The translations under genes and the position numbers were made by a program. 64,000 bases of DNA from NCBI GenBank assembly GCA_039090855.1, contig CM077011.1, positions 17,485,001 through 17,549,000 on the forward strand, written 5' to 3'. Every line of letters begins with the position of its first letter. Within the stretch, counting starts at the first letter, position 1. The notes beneath the pieces were generated by a model. It ran no database searches. It was given only the letters and a program-made list of their open reading frames with translations, and was not told where the DNA came from. The stretch comes from Macrothele yani. Taxonomy: Eukaryota; Arthropoda; Arachnida; Araneae; Macrothelidae. Positions 45,371 to 55,470 of this stretch are shown piece by piece.

Positions 45371-45766
45371 CTCCAGTTCTAGATCCTGCAATTTTTACAG
45401 AAGGCTGAAGACCATCCAGATAATTCAGAAGATGAGGTAAATAGTGGTGAAGTGACGGGAGCTGAAGATCTAATGCTCCCTCCCCGGTTACACGCTCGAC
45501 ACCTCCCGTTTGATGTAGTTGTTGCTGAGTCTGCTGCCACAGGGTTCCTCTACCAACATGAATACTGCTGTTGTTATTACTGTTGTTGCTGGCATGACGG
45601 TGCCCCAAGGTAGTGCGGACAGGACCTGTGCGGAAGACGACACCAAAACTTTGCCGAAGTGCAACGATGTCTCTCTGACGTTCCTTGTTTAACATCTCAG
45701 CGTGACGTAGACGTTGGTGAAGTTGGGAAATCTGCTGCTGGAGCGAGATGTTCTCTGTGACATCAA
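45371..45766 (-). CDS. MGAT4: internal exon, MGAT4-type glycosyltransferase stem region
   Basis: A 396-base exon. On the minus strand the acceptor is TTTCTCTTCTAG before 45766 and the donor is CTGGAG/GTAAGTAG after 45371. It encodes 131 full residues: a coiled-coil start (ENISLQQQISQLHQRLRHAE, then LNKERQRDIVALRQSF), a low-complexity Asn/Gln-rich linker longer than in human MGAT4A/B, then SLHHYLPHLLNYLDGLQPSV and SRTG. The last part fits the conserved H-LPHLL-x(4)-LQP-V-x-G-RTG block that leads into the catalytic domain. The final G of the exon plus TT of exon 14301-14434 makes Val, giving RTGVTMVMGIP as in the family. The family is Golgi type II; the membrane anchor should be on an exon to the right and was not found. 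MGAT4A versus B cannot be decided. Confidence 0.88.
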
Positions 45767-46179
45767 CTAGAAGAGAAACGGAACTTTTGTTAAGATACGA
45801 AATGCCATGCAGAAAATACACATGTGCTTAATAAGAGAGTCTATTTTGATTTATTATTTCGTATCAGAAATATATTACATAAAGAATAAACGTATTGAAA
45901 ATACGTGGAAGAGAAGCAAAAGGTGCAAAGGGGCACTTAGCAAAATAGATCACAAAGTACTAGCCATAAATGTTTATCATATGATCTATAAACCCCAAAA
46001 CGGGCGGCATCTACATTTCGACTTTTTTCCAAAACTAAGTCGCCATTCCAACATTTTGGGCATGCCACGGATGAAGAACAGATTATCACCCGGAAAGCAG
46101 CCCAAACGTTTAAAATTGTCCTTTATTCTAACACAAACAGTACTAGTGCACAGTGGTTCAAATATTTCAGTTATTCTCA

Positions 46180-47090
46180 TATTCGATTGGAAGCTCCTCT
46201 GCTGATGAAATACCCCATCCGTTCTCAAATCCAACTGGAATCTCTTCTGCTGGCAAAATACCCCATTTGTCCCCCATATCTAACTGGAAGCTCTTCTGCT
46301 GATGAAATACCCCATCCGTTCCCAAATCCAACTGGAATCTGTTCTGCTGGCGAAATACCCCATTCGTCCCCATATCTAACTGGAAGCTCTTCTGCTGATG
46401 AAATACCCCATCCGTTCTCAAATCCGACTGCAATCTCGTCTGCTGGCGAAATACCCCATTCGTCCCCATATCTAACTGGAAGCTATACTGCTGATGAAAT
46501 ACCCCATCCGTTCTCAAATCCAACTGGAATCTTTTCTGCAGGCGAAATACCCCATTCGTCCCCATATCTAACTCGAAGCTCTTCTGCTGATGAAATACCC
46601 CATCCGTTCTCAAATCCAACTGGAATCTCTTCTGCTGGCGAAATATTCCATTCGTCCCCATATCTAACTGGAAGCTCTTCTGCTGATGAAATACCCCATC
46701 CGTTCTCAAATCCAACTGGAATCTCTTCTGCTGGCGAAATACCCCATTCGTCCCCATATCTAACTGGAAGCTCTTCTGCAGGTAATATCCACCCATCCGT
46801 CCTCATATACAACTGGAAACACTTGTGCTGCTGAAATTCACCCATCCGTCCTCATATCCAACTGGATACACTAGTGCTGTTGAAATTCATCCATTCTTCT
46901 CACTATCCAACTATAAACTATTTTGCAGGTGAAATCCATCCATTCCTCCTCATATCCATCAGGAAGCTTTTCTGCAGCTTAAATCTCCCAACTCACCTCA
47001 TATCCATCTGAAAGCACTTCTGCAGGTGAAATACAACCGTCCGCCTTGATATCCAAACGAAAACTCTTTTGCTGGTTAAATCTAAGTGCC
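46180..47090. repeat. 48-bp minisatellite, 96-bp dimer, in MGAT4 intron
   Basis: Units alternate between GAAATACCCCATCCGTTCTC-AAATCCAACTGGAATCTCTT and GAAATACCCCATTCGTCCCC-ATATCTAACTGGAAGCTCTT. The same form returns at 46207, 46304 and 46400 (97 and 96 bases). After about 46790 units become diverged single ones to 47090. Because 48 is a multiple of three, more than 200 codons stay open on both strands; I see no sign that either is a gene. Confidence 0.88.
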
Positions 47091-47289
47091 CCGTTGTATT
47101 TTTGTCGATTAGATATGTAGTCTGGCATTTTACGACGTGCAATTTCGGCAAGAATATATATTTTCTCCACTAAAGGGGAGCTAAACAGCCAGTAATTTTC
47201 CGAAAGTTTCATATAGGGTCACATCCGTTTTATTTTAATTAAAATTTGTTGACAGAATACTAACGAGTAATGACTTATTTGGAGTTTGG

Positions 47290-47495
47290 TCACCAACCAT
47301 TTTAATCATCAATCATTACCTCGACTGTGATGGATGAAGGTCTCCACAAGTTTCTTCCACAACTTCATGTCTTGAGTCCGTTTCCTTCATCTCACTCCAG
47401 CATGATTTGGAATTTCATCCAACTGTCTTCCACGTTATCTTCTTTTAGGTCTTTTCCGGTTCCTACGTATACAGTCCAAAATGCTTGCGTCTGTG
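47290..47495 (-). mobile_element. RTE LINE 3' end fragment
   Basis: About 200 bases match the 3' end of the RTE element in minus orientation (compare 1565-1740): GAAGGTCTCCACAAGTTTCT-TCCACAACTTCATGTCTTG and GGAATTTCATCCA-CTTCTTTTAGGTCTTTTCC. Heavily 5'-truncated. Confidence 0.72.
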
Positions 47496-47599
47496 CATCA
47501 CCTGTCTCTGCATCCCAATTTAATACATGTAGGCAAATATCTGAATAAAACTTATTGCCGGTGTTCAGGAACAATCATCAGCAGTGAGCTTTGAACCGA

Positions 47600-49385
47600 C
47601 CAGCAAACACAAGGCATCGTCAATTAGAAATTATTAACTCATTCGTATCAACTTCAAGAACGACATAATAAAATAACAAGAAAGATGACACCGAATATTC
47701 GGTTGTAATAAGCACTTCTTTTGGATCCGTTCTGACGCAAGTTAATTTTTTTTTTTTTTTTTTTTTTTGTATTGGAGGTTTAACGACCACCGTGAGCAAC
47801 TCAATGGGCTATAAGCAGTCGCCCGTCCCTAATTAAGGGTCACTGGCTCCAGGGAAGGGAGAGAGCCAGTGCCGTAAGACAAACACAACATCCATGCCTG
47901 ACCGGGATTCGAACCCGGACCCCTTACAGAAGAATGATCAGAGGCCAGCGCCTTAGACCACTACGTCACCGGGGCGGCCAAGTTAAATTTATCAAAGCTA
48001 TTCAAAGTCAATGGAACCGGAATGGAAAACAATAGTATCTGACAGAAGAAAGTTTTTCAATCTGGTTTTTAATCCCCCGGATATTGCTGCAAACGGAATC
48101 GTGAGCTTACGCCCTCTGGTTGCAGACTTGGGCGTTAAGAAAAACACGAATATATATGAGAAACATTTTGCACCGGAAACGCTCTCCAACACAGAAATAA
48201 TTTTTCAAATCGGACTCTTAGAAACAGAGATATCGACAAAAATAAGATGTGACTTTACGTCCCCTTGTGGGAAAATCATGCATTTTTTAGGTAGAAAGAA
48301 CTCTCAAAAAGGTTTTTACATATGAGCAGGATCGGTCCAAGAAAAAAATAATTTAGTCGACTTTTCAGGAGTCCAGATTTTGCTACAAATACATCAGAAG
48401 CAGAAATTAGCACTTATGTCCCTTGTGGCCAAACCATTGTTTACCAAACATTGAAAATTATGTGAAAAATATTTTCCATCAGGTGTTGTATGCGATACAG
48501 AAGAATTTTTCAAATCGGAGTTTTAGAAGCATAAATAACGCAGAAAATGCAATTTACCTTTGTGTCCCCTAGCGGAAAGTCTATGATTTACTTGAAAAAT
48601 TTGAATTTATAGGGAAAACGTTTCGCATCGGAAACACTATCGAAGAAACAAGGAATTTTTCAAATCGGACTCCTAGAAGTAGCGATCTTGACAAAAATAA
48701 GATATACATCTACGTCCCCTAGCGGAGAAACTGTGGAATATTTTAAGAAAAAAATATTCCGAAAAGGTTTATCGATGTGAGTGGCAGCAGTCCGTGAAAG
48801 ATTTTTTCAATCGATATTTTAGAAACTCAGATTTTATGTCAAATACATCAGAAGCAAAATATAACTCTTACGCCCCCTGGTGGCCAAAGTATTCTTTACC
48901 AAAAATTTGAAATTATACGCAAAAGATTTTCCATCAAGAGGTGTATCTGCTGAGAAAAAACATTTTTCAAATCGGAGTCTTAGAAGAAGAGTTATTGGGG
49001 AAAATGTAGTTTACTTTTACGTCCCTTAGCGGAAACGCTATGCGTAATTTAAAAAGGAACTATATCTAAAATACTCTTCGATATAAATGGAGTCGAAAGA
49101 TAAAATAAGTTTTTCAATCGGATGCTTAGAAGCAAATATGTAGAATAAAATGTATTTTTGAATTCGATATCATCTGCCTTTACGCCCTCTAGCGACGAAA
49201 TTGTACATCGTAAAAAAAAATAAATAAATAAAGGATCGTCATTCGCATATGTCAAGCTTCCCAATGCAAAAAATAATTTTTCAAACCGGACTAATAGTTG
49301 CAGAGATGTCGTGGGTACAGACCGACGGACGGACAAAGCGGTAACATAAGCACGATATTTTTTTACAGAAGACGTGCTAAAAAGC
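47600..49385 (+). repeat. family C array 3 with CTCF-like motifs, SINE inside
   Basis: The leader at 47690-48010 is broken by the SINE at 47746-47979. It is followed by eight units with cores at 48110, 48258, 48417, 48563, 48713, 48871, 49020 and 49183, spaced 146-163 bases. The best core, TTACGCCCCCTGGTGGCCA at 48868-48886, agrees at 17 of 19 bases with the CTCF consensus as I recall it (reverse complement TAGCGCCCCCTGGTGGCCA). Others include CGTCCCCTAGCGG (48713) and CGCCCTCTAGCGACG (49183). The end matches arrays 1 and 2: GGACGGACAAAGCGG, ACATAAGCACGATATT, GACGTGCTAAAA. Confidence 0.75.
47746..47979 (-). mobile_element. tRNA-derived SINE, full copy with TSD
   Basis: In reverse it starts GCCGCCCCGGTGACGTAGTG, box B GGGTTCGAATCCCGG, then GAGCCAGTGACCCTTAATTA and a long A tail (T run at 47747-47768). 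Flanks carry AAGTTAATTT (47739-47748) and AAGTTAAATTT (47980-47990). Removing it restores the family C leader seen at 7660-7690, which fixes its insertion as later than family C. Confidence 0.9.
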
Positions 49386-49389
49386 ATCA

Positions 49390-50255
49390 TCAGAATTTAA
49401 TATTTTTACACTCGAAAATGTATAACAAACACGAAATGTTTTGACTGTGCCCAAATGGAGAATTGCAAAAACTGGAAAATCGACAGCATCTGCTTTCATA
49501 GCTCTTATCATTCAAAGGTTATAATGAGTGGTCAGTTGGATCACTGGTTGTGTCGTACGTTGTTACGAGAACAGACCCACAACGTTCCGCACGAGCGTCA
49601 ATGACAAGTGGCTGTCACAAATGTTACACTTGGCGGGTTTTTTGCCAAGTAAAAAATTAATAATGGTAGACTGGTGATACCACACAACGGCAACAGTTCA
49701 CCATGATGGCTATTCTCGAGATGCTGGCCCCTGAGTTTTATCACCAAAAGCGTACTACGCTTGAAGTTTGAAACAACCCTACATCCTTCCTCAAATTAAT
49801 ACAACTAATAGCCAAGTATGCAACTTATAGTCTTATACCAGGCGTTCCTAATGCTGAACCACCACTCGTGTCACAGACCAGTGCGTTCCTTGAAAAGAGT
49901 ATGTTGCTAATAAAACTCAGACAAATTGTCTTTGTAGGCTGTTGTTGCCGTATGATTACATTTTGGCCGATCGCTATGGGGATTTCAATGCGCTTAGCTC
50001 ATATTCGGACTTGCAGAGTTAATCCATCACGATAGTCTGCATCATGATTTACAAATCACTCCCTTTTCGACGCTGGTCAGATCTTCAAATGCTGAAGGAT
50101 TTCACAATGCAATAAATTAGGTTAAATCTCCAATGTATACATAATAAGCAACTTTGACTAATACGTTTTAGGATACTTTATCCTGGAGATATTATTTCTT
50201 TTTATTAAAGCTCTTGATGTACAACTACCTCGAAAGAGGAAGTACCGTAACATAT
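49390..50255. other. no recognised gene
   Basis: Low-order sequence with no long frame and no repeat from this window. Confidence 0.35.
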
Positions 50256-50259
50256 AAAA

Positions 50260-51489
50260 GGTGTACAAACTAATTCTCGGCCCCTAAATGCAACCCCCCG
50301 TAGCATTTATGTAAATTATGCTTATGGCGCCGCCATGTGAGGGTTGTGCAAGACCAACGGACGACACCAAAAAACCCGACGTTGCAGCTGACAGAACCTC
50401 ACAAAGCAAACGAAAAGTGAAGTAAGCACAATCACGTCCAATAAACAGCATGTGAGGAATTGCATGCTTTTTGCGTTCCAGCTAAAAAATAAAAAATAAT
50501 GCTAGCGAGGCTAAGGAAATGATTTCCCAGCCTTAGGGGAAGCTGCTGTGTCCTTCAGCTCGCGTAAAAAGTAGTTCCAGAGGATTCGGGAAGGTAATTT
50601 CAATCCCCCGAATGATGCACCTCCCGGCCAACCCAAAAAAGGTGGGTGACGCCGATTTGGAAGGGCTGTTGGCAGACAATCCGTGTCAAACGCAGTCAGG
50701 GCTTGCTCAAGCACTTAAGGTACCTCAACAAGCAATCTCTATTCGCCAACAAAAGCTGGGGAAATTCCTCACATGCTCTCCCCTGACAACAAAGAGCAAC
50801 GCTACGAGAAAGCCGTTTCTCTGCTGTCCAGGTTCTACCGGAAGGACTTTCTTGTACAGAATAGTGACTGGCGATCAAAAGTCGGTATTGTACGACAATC
50901 CCAAAAGGCAAGAATCGTAGGTCAACCGCAGGGAGGCATCGACATCGACTGCGGAACCCAATATTCATGGCAAAAAGCTCTTACTCTGCATTTGGTGAGA
51001 CATGAAGGGTGTATTGTCTTATGAGTTGCTTAAACCAGGTGAAACCGTCAATGCTGAGCGTTTTCAACGACAACATCATCGTTTGACGGACGCAATGGAG
51101 CAGAAACAACCGTTTATTGGCCATGAGACTCGGCAAGTGATATTGCTGCAGGGCAACCTTCACACGACGAAAATCACCAAGTACACCCTACCTGCGTTCG
51201 GTTGTGAAGTTCTCCCGCACCCGGCGTTTTCTCCAGGCTTTGCCACATCGCATTGCCATTTGTTCCGGTCCCTCGAACATGACTTAGTCAATAAGCACTT
51301 CAAAACACCCGATGATGCCGCTCAAAGTATTGCCGATTTCATCGACTCCAAACTGCCGTCATTTTACCAAGATTGGTTTCGCCAGCTGCCCAATCGTTGG
51401 CAGACGTGTGTAGATGCCGATGGAGATTATTTCTCATGTTAAAATGCAAGCTAATCATTACAAAATAAACACCGAGTTTGCACATCTAA
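50260..51489 (+). mobile_element. mariner element, dead (catalytic residues lost)
   Basis: Ends resemble each other in inverse: GGTGTACAAACT from 50260 and, reversed from 51489, AGATGTGCAAACT. The 1.23-kb size fits mariner. One frame (50612-50920) gives LEGLLADNPCQTQSGLAQAL (second helix-turn-helix) and, shifted, GDQKSVLYDNPKRQES with the first catalytic Asp. The frame 51002-51442 gives VLSYELLKPGETVNAERFQR, LLQGNLHTTKI where the family has an Asp-Asn pair, and PGFATSHCHLFRSLEHDL where the third Asp is His. So two of the three metal-binding residues are gone. Tail LPNRWQTCVDADGDYF is typical. Likely mauritiana-like. Confidence 0.84.
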
Positions 51490-51809
51490 TACATCATTCC
51501 TGCTTAAGACAAAGGCGCAAAATAAATTATTGACCTCATGGAAAATGCAAAAGAAATTGCTTTTCATTGAGAGACATGAAAAATTACTGCAATAAATTTC
51601 ATTGAATTACACAGAATATGAAAAAGAATGCTTGTATGAACTTGGACGTCGCACAAATTTAAAAGTAAATAATCATCTACGCAGATCATTTGGATGAATG
51701 TAAGCCAGAATTAAACACATCAAAGCTATTACCACCCAAGTGACTAATTGTACCAATATCACATTATGAAGAAGAATTATAATTGCAAAACAACGTCACA
51801 GAATTTTTT

Positions 51810-52016
51810 AGTTTCGATGCTTAGCGACCACCATAAGCAAGGTGTAAGTAATCGTCAGTTCCTAACTTGGAGTCAGTTTGATTCTAATGAAAGGAGCAGA
51901 TCCAGCGTCACTCTACAAACATTCCACCCATGCTTCATCCGTGACATAAACCTGGGTAAATCACGGGCAAATGGTCAGAAGCCAGCGCCTTAGACTTCTC
52001 GGCCACCAGGTTGGCT
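51810..52016 (-). mobile_element. tRNA-derived SINE, diverged copy
   Basis: In reverse: head GCCAACCTGGTGGCCGAGAA, GCGCTGGCTTCTGACCATTT, a damaged box B, CATGGGTGGAATGTTTGTAG and the GCTTATGGTGGTCGCTAAGC end. Older than the 16.8- and 47.7-kb copies. Confidence 0.72.
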
Positions 52017-52439
52017 CACAGTGTAAAATATTTTTTCTAAGTTCAAGCATTATAGGCCAATGCACAGCTGTTGCAAACCCTTGTCAGTGTGCACCATTGT
52101 TTAGTGATATACAAAAATGACGAGGTAGCCACTTGAAATAAGTTTCTCGACTTCAGTAAAAAAATACCTTCTGAAGAAGAAATCTGTTAATCTGGGAACC
52201 ACACTATGAGAGATTAAAGGTATAGGAAACGCGTTAGGAAATCGCTTAATGGTAGAAATTCTGAGCCAGCATGTGCTAAACTTGATATCTTCGGCGTTTA
52301 TGCAATCATGGAATACTTTCATGAAAGGACATTATACATATATCATCAACCATTATCGAATGATCATGTGTAGAGGATTTTAGGAAGGGAGTGTCTGACC
52401 CCAGGTCTTAAACAGCCCTTAGAAATAGGAAGCTAGGAG

Positions 52440-52672
52440 GTTTGGGCTAGAGTGCCCTATACGAAAGTCACACGGAAGCGAAGTAAAAAAGAGGAGGAAG
52501 ACGCCCTTATTTATTACCGGGGCCAGTACCCGGGTTCCGACGGCTTAACGTGCCCACCCGACGCACGGCCGATATTTAGTGGATCGAGCGTTCGTACCTG
52601 CCTGGGATTGAACCTGAGGTTCTTTCCGTGGCAGTCACGAACGTTGCCCACTAGGACATCCGCGACCCACAT
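52440..52672 (-). mobile_element. second tRNA-like SINE type, probable
   Basis: In reverse: TCGCGGATGTCCTAGTGGGC then GGTTCAATCCCAGGCAGG, giving plausible box A and box B about 50 bases apart, followed by a G/C-rich body with CGGGTGGGCACGTTAAGCCG and CGGGTACTGGCCCCGGTAAT. No second copy in this window. Confidence 0.55.
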
Positions 52673-52919
52673 CAACCATTATCAATCCACTCCTGAATGA
52701 AAGTCTCCCCAAATCTTTTGTGTGCACAACCTTTTTACCTTGAACCAGCCTGTACCAAATCACTCCAGAGTGCTTTCGAATTTAACCCTTCCATCTCCGA
52801 CGTGCTTTTCTTCTGGGTCTTTTCTGATCATTTGGTATCCAATCTAGTTCTCCAGTTTTTCAACGGTGGTCAGTTCATTTGCAAAATGTTCTGCCCATTT
52901 CCACTCCAGGGTGATGTCA

Positions 52920-53745
52920 TCAACCCATGAAGGTTTCACCATGATGTCATAAGCCCTTGAAAGTTTCATCATAATTCCATTAACTCTGAAGGTTTCATCA
53001 TGATGCCATCAAGCCTTGAAGATTTCATCATGATGTCATCAACCTTTGAAGGTTTTTTCATCATGATGTCATTAACCATTGAAGGTTTCATCATGATGTC
53101 TTCAACCATTGAAGGTTTTATCATGATGTCATCTACCCTTCAAGGTTTCATCATGATGTCATCAACCTTTGAAGGTTTCTTCATCATGATGTCATTAACC
53201 ATTGAAGGTTTCATCATGATGTCTTCAACCATTGAAGGTTTTATCATGATGTCATCAACCCTTCAAGGTTTCATCATGATGTCATCAACCTTTGAAGGTT
53301 TCTTCATCATGATGTCATTAACCATTGAAGGTTTCATCATGATGTCTTCAACCATTGAAGATTTCATCATGATGTCATCAACCTTTGAAGGTTTCTTCAT
53401 CATGATGTCATTAACCATTGAAGGTTTCATCATGATGTCTTCAACCATTGAAGGCTTTATCATGATGTCATCAACCCTTCAAGGTTTCATCATGATATCA
53501 TCAACCTTTGAAGGTTTCTTCATCATGATGTCATTAATCATTGAAGGTTTCATCATGATGTCTTCAACCATTGAAGATTTCATCATGATGTCATTAACCT
53601 TTGAAGGTTTCTTCATCATGATGTCATTAACCATTGAAGGTTTCATCATGATGTCTTCAACCATTGAAGGTTTTATCATGATGTCATCAACCCTTCAAGG
53701 TTTCATCATGATGTCATCAACCTTTCAAGGTTTCATCATGAAGCC
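52920..53745. repeat. 30/33-bp minisatellite grown inside RTE coding
   Basis: Unit GGTTTCATCATGATGTCATC-AACCTTTGAA (30) with a 33-base form that doubles TTCATC. Units group in a higher-order set: the 'AACCTTTGAA' form is at 53041, 53164, 53287, 53380, 53503 and 53596, that is steps of 123 or 93. It begins exactly where intact RTE has CTCTGATCATGATGTCTTCC (1809 onward), which encodes VEDIMIRV. Frames stay open on both strands (a 283-codon one on plus) because the unit is a multiple of three. Confidence 0.9.
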
Positions 53746-53959
53746 ATTACCTCTTTTCGTTTCCATAATCCGTCTATTCCTCTTCCTATCTTTTCAGGTT
53801 ATACCAAACATTAATCTCTCCATACCTCTTTGTGTTCTTTGCAGCCTATGAATACCTTTCTTAGTTAAAGTCCATGTATGTGCTCCATTAAGTAAGAACT
53901 TGAAGGATGCATTTATTAAACACTTTTTTTTGGAACGCAGGGCATTAAAAAATTAATTT

Positions 53960-54900
53960 ATACTTGACCATTGTAGCCGAATAGAAATTTATTGATGTAT
54001 GTAACATTATGCAATAGAAAGCAAATTCCTTGCACTACTTTCCTACATAGTCACCGAGCTGGTGTAAAAACGTCTGTAAACGTATGACTAAACGTTCGAT
54101 TCCCTGATGATAGAAATCCACTCCTTTTTCATTCAGCTATCGTAGAACAGTTGTTTTCATATGCTGATCGTTTCCAAATTGTTGGTCCCTAGATATTCTT
54201 TCAGCTTGCTGAAGATGTGATAGTCACACGGCGAAAGATCGCGAACGTATGGCGGATGTTCCCATACCTCCGATCCAAAGCTGATTATTCGTCCGAGAAA
54301 TCTCGGACCCTTCTCAAACGAATGATCAGAAAGCAGCACTTAGATCACTGCGCCACCGGGACGGCACACCCATGTTTCATCGCAAGCGATGAAGCGGCGT
54401 GAGAAGTCCTGGCCTTCTACAAAATAGTGTTGAAGGAAGGTTACAGAAGACAAAAAAAGTTGACCTTGGTGTACGTCTATCAGTGAACGAGGAACCATTT
54501 TGCACACAACTTACGGCAGTCAAGATGTTCGCGAGCAATGGATTGAGCACAGTTTATTGGGGTATTCAAGTCCATTGCCATTTCTGCGACTGTCAGTCTT
54601 CGATTATTGCGAATCAATTCGACGACCTGAATCACGTTGTCTTCAGTGGTCAACGTTGATGGCCTTCCCTTTTGATCAGCATCTGTCAAATCTGTAACAC
54701 CACTTTCAAACTGCTGGCATCAATTCGCCACGGCTGTCGCGACATTGCATTTTTCTCCATACACTGCCGTTATGTCATGATGAATCTCGGAAACATTCAG
54801 ACGTTTTGCCCATAAAAATCGCACTGTTCCTCGTTCACGGACTTGGTGTAACATTATAGCAGACATGCCATTGTGATCGCTTACTCCTACTTAACTGTTG
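53960..54900 (-). pseudogene. mariner transposase, interrupted by SINE head
   Basis: Read on minus: KGRPSTLTTEDNVIQVVELI then RNNRRLTVAEMAMDLN (54689-54480) is the second helix-turn-helix region; CRKLCAKWFL follows. At about 54370 the first catalytic Asp stands in IACDETWV. Directly after this the sequence becomes a SINE head (54366-54300). The frame later shows HPPYVRDLSPCDYHIFSKLK with the third Asp at about 54215. The stretch holding the second Asp is missing. The tail to 53960 is diverged. Confidence 0.83.
54300..54366 (-). mobile_element. SINE head fragment in mariner
   Basis: In reverse GCCGTCCCGGTGGCGCAGTG then ATCTAAGTGCTGCTTTCTGA-TCATTCGTTTGAGAAGGGTCC. It matches the first ~65 bases of the SINE family and stops before box B is complete. 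Confidence 0.78.
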
Positions 54901-55470
54901 TCGCTACCTAAACGGTACTCACCTACTATGGGCTAAACGAGATGAACTCTATTCCGCGGTTGCGCCTCATGTGTTGCGCAATTACACTAAGAGATGGCTG
55001 TAGGTGTAACTTATTTTTTGAATGCCCCTGGTAAACTGCTTTTGAAAATTGTACTGTTTCTTCCAAAATCTCCACAACAAAATTTTACACTCCTAATTAA
55101 TTCTTCTTCTATGTGGCCCTCCCTTGACTTCTCAAAGCTAAATGAAAGCATTGGATACTTCCACGTTTGCTTTATCAATCGCTATGTTCTTGTAAAAAGC
55201 ATTGCATATTAGTTTCGTTTTCTCTAAGTCCATTTTTAAACACCTTTCTTCGCCTTTTTCAGCAAGATTCTGGATCATACGCTGTAACACTGAAGGGAAC
55301 TTGCATAAATGATGATGTCGTCAGAAAAACCAAGGTGGGTTAAATCATTAGTTATCTAAGGTGGGTTAAATTAAATAGTTATTAGAGATCGGAGTGATGG
55401 GCAGTTGACATGGGCATCCCCTCGTAGAGTGTAACAGACCCAAACGGAACGCAGGCGATAAATAGGCGGC

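Larger units (their letters stand above)
53940..55026 (-). mobile_element. mariner inserted in RTE, with inverted ends
   Basis: Inverted ends GGCATTAAAAAATTAATTTA (from 53941) and, in reverse from about 55025, GGCATTCAAAAAATAAGTTA. Just outside both ends the RTE sequence resumes, so the insertion point lies inside RTE coding. At 1.09 kb it is a little short, consistent with an internal loss next to the SINE head. Confidence 0.83.
52675..55370 (-). mobile_element. old RTE LINE copy, twice invaded
   Basis: Outer parts match the RTE at 1.5-2.35 kb in the same minus orientation but with much more change. 52680-52920 equals the 3' part (AATCCACTCCTGAATGAAAG, CTTTTCTTCTGGGTCTTTTC). 53750-53940 equals the GCAGCCTATGAATACCTTTC/TTAGTTAAAGTCCATGTATG part. 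55027-55345 equals the CAGCAAGATTCTGGATCATA and TGATGATGTCGTCAGAAAAA part. It has an internal minisatellite (52920-53745) and a mariner (53940-55026). This is the oldest RTE here. Confidence 0.8.

Noticed and set aside
45807..46205. 132-codon plus-strand frame next to the MGAT4 exon
   Set aside because: No family resemblance, A+T-driven composition, and it runs into the minisatellite; no splice or start signals support it.
46187..46834. 215-codon plus-strand frame (and a 209-codon one on minus)
   Set aside because: Both are made only of the 48-bp minisatellite, whose unit is a multiple of three.
53000..53851. 283-codon frame with FIMMSST repeats, looks like a membrane protein
   Set aside because: Pure translation of the 30/33-bp minisatellite inside a dead RTE; no start context or non-repeat domain.
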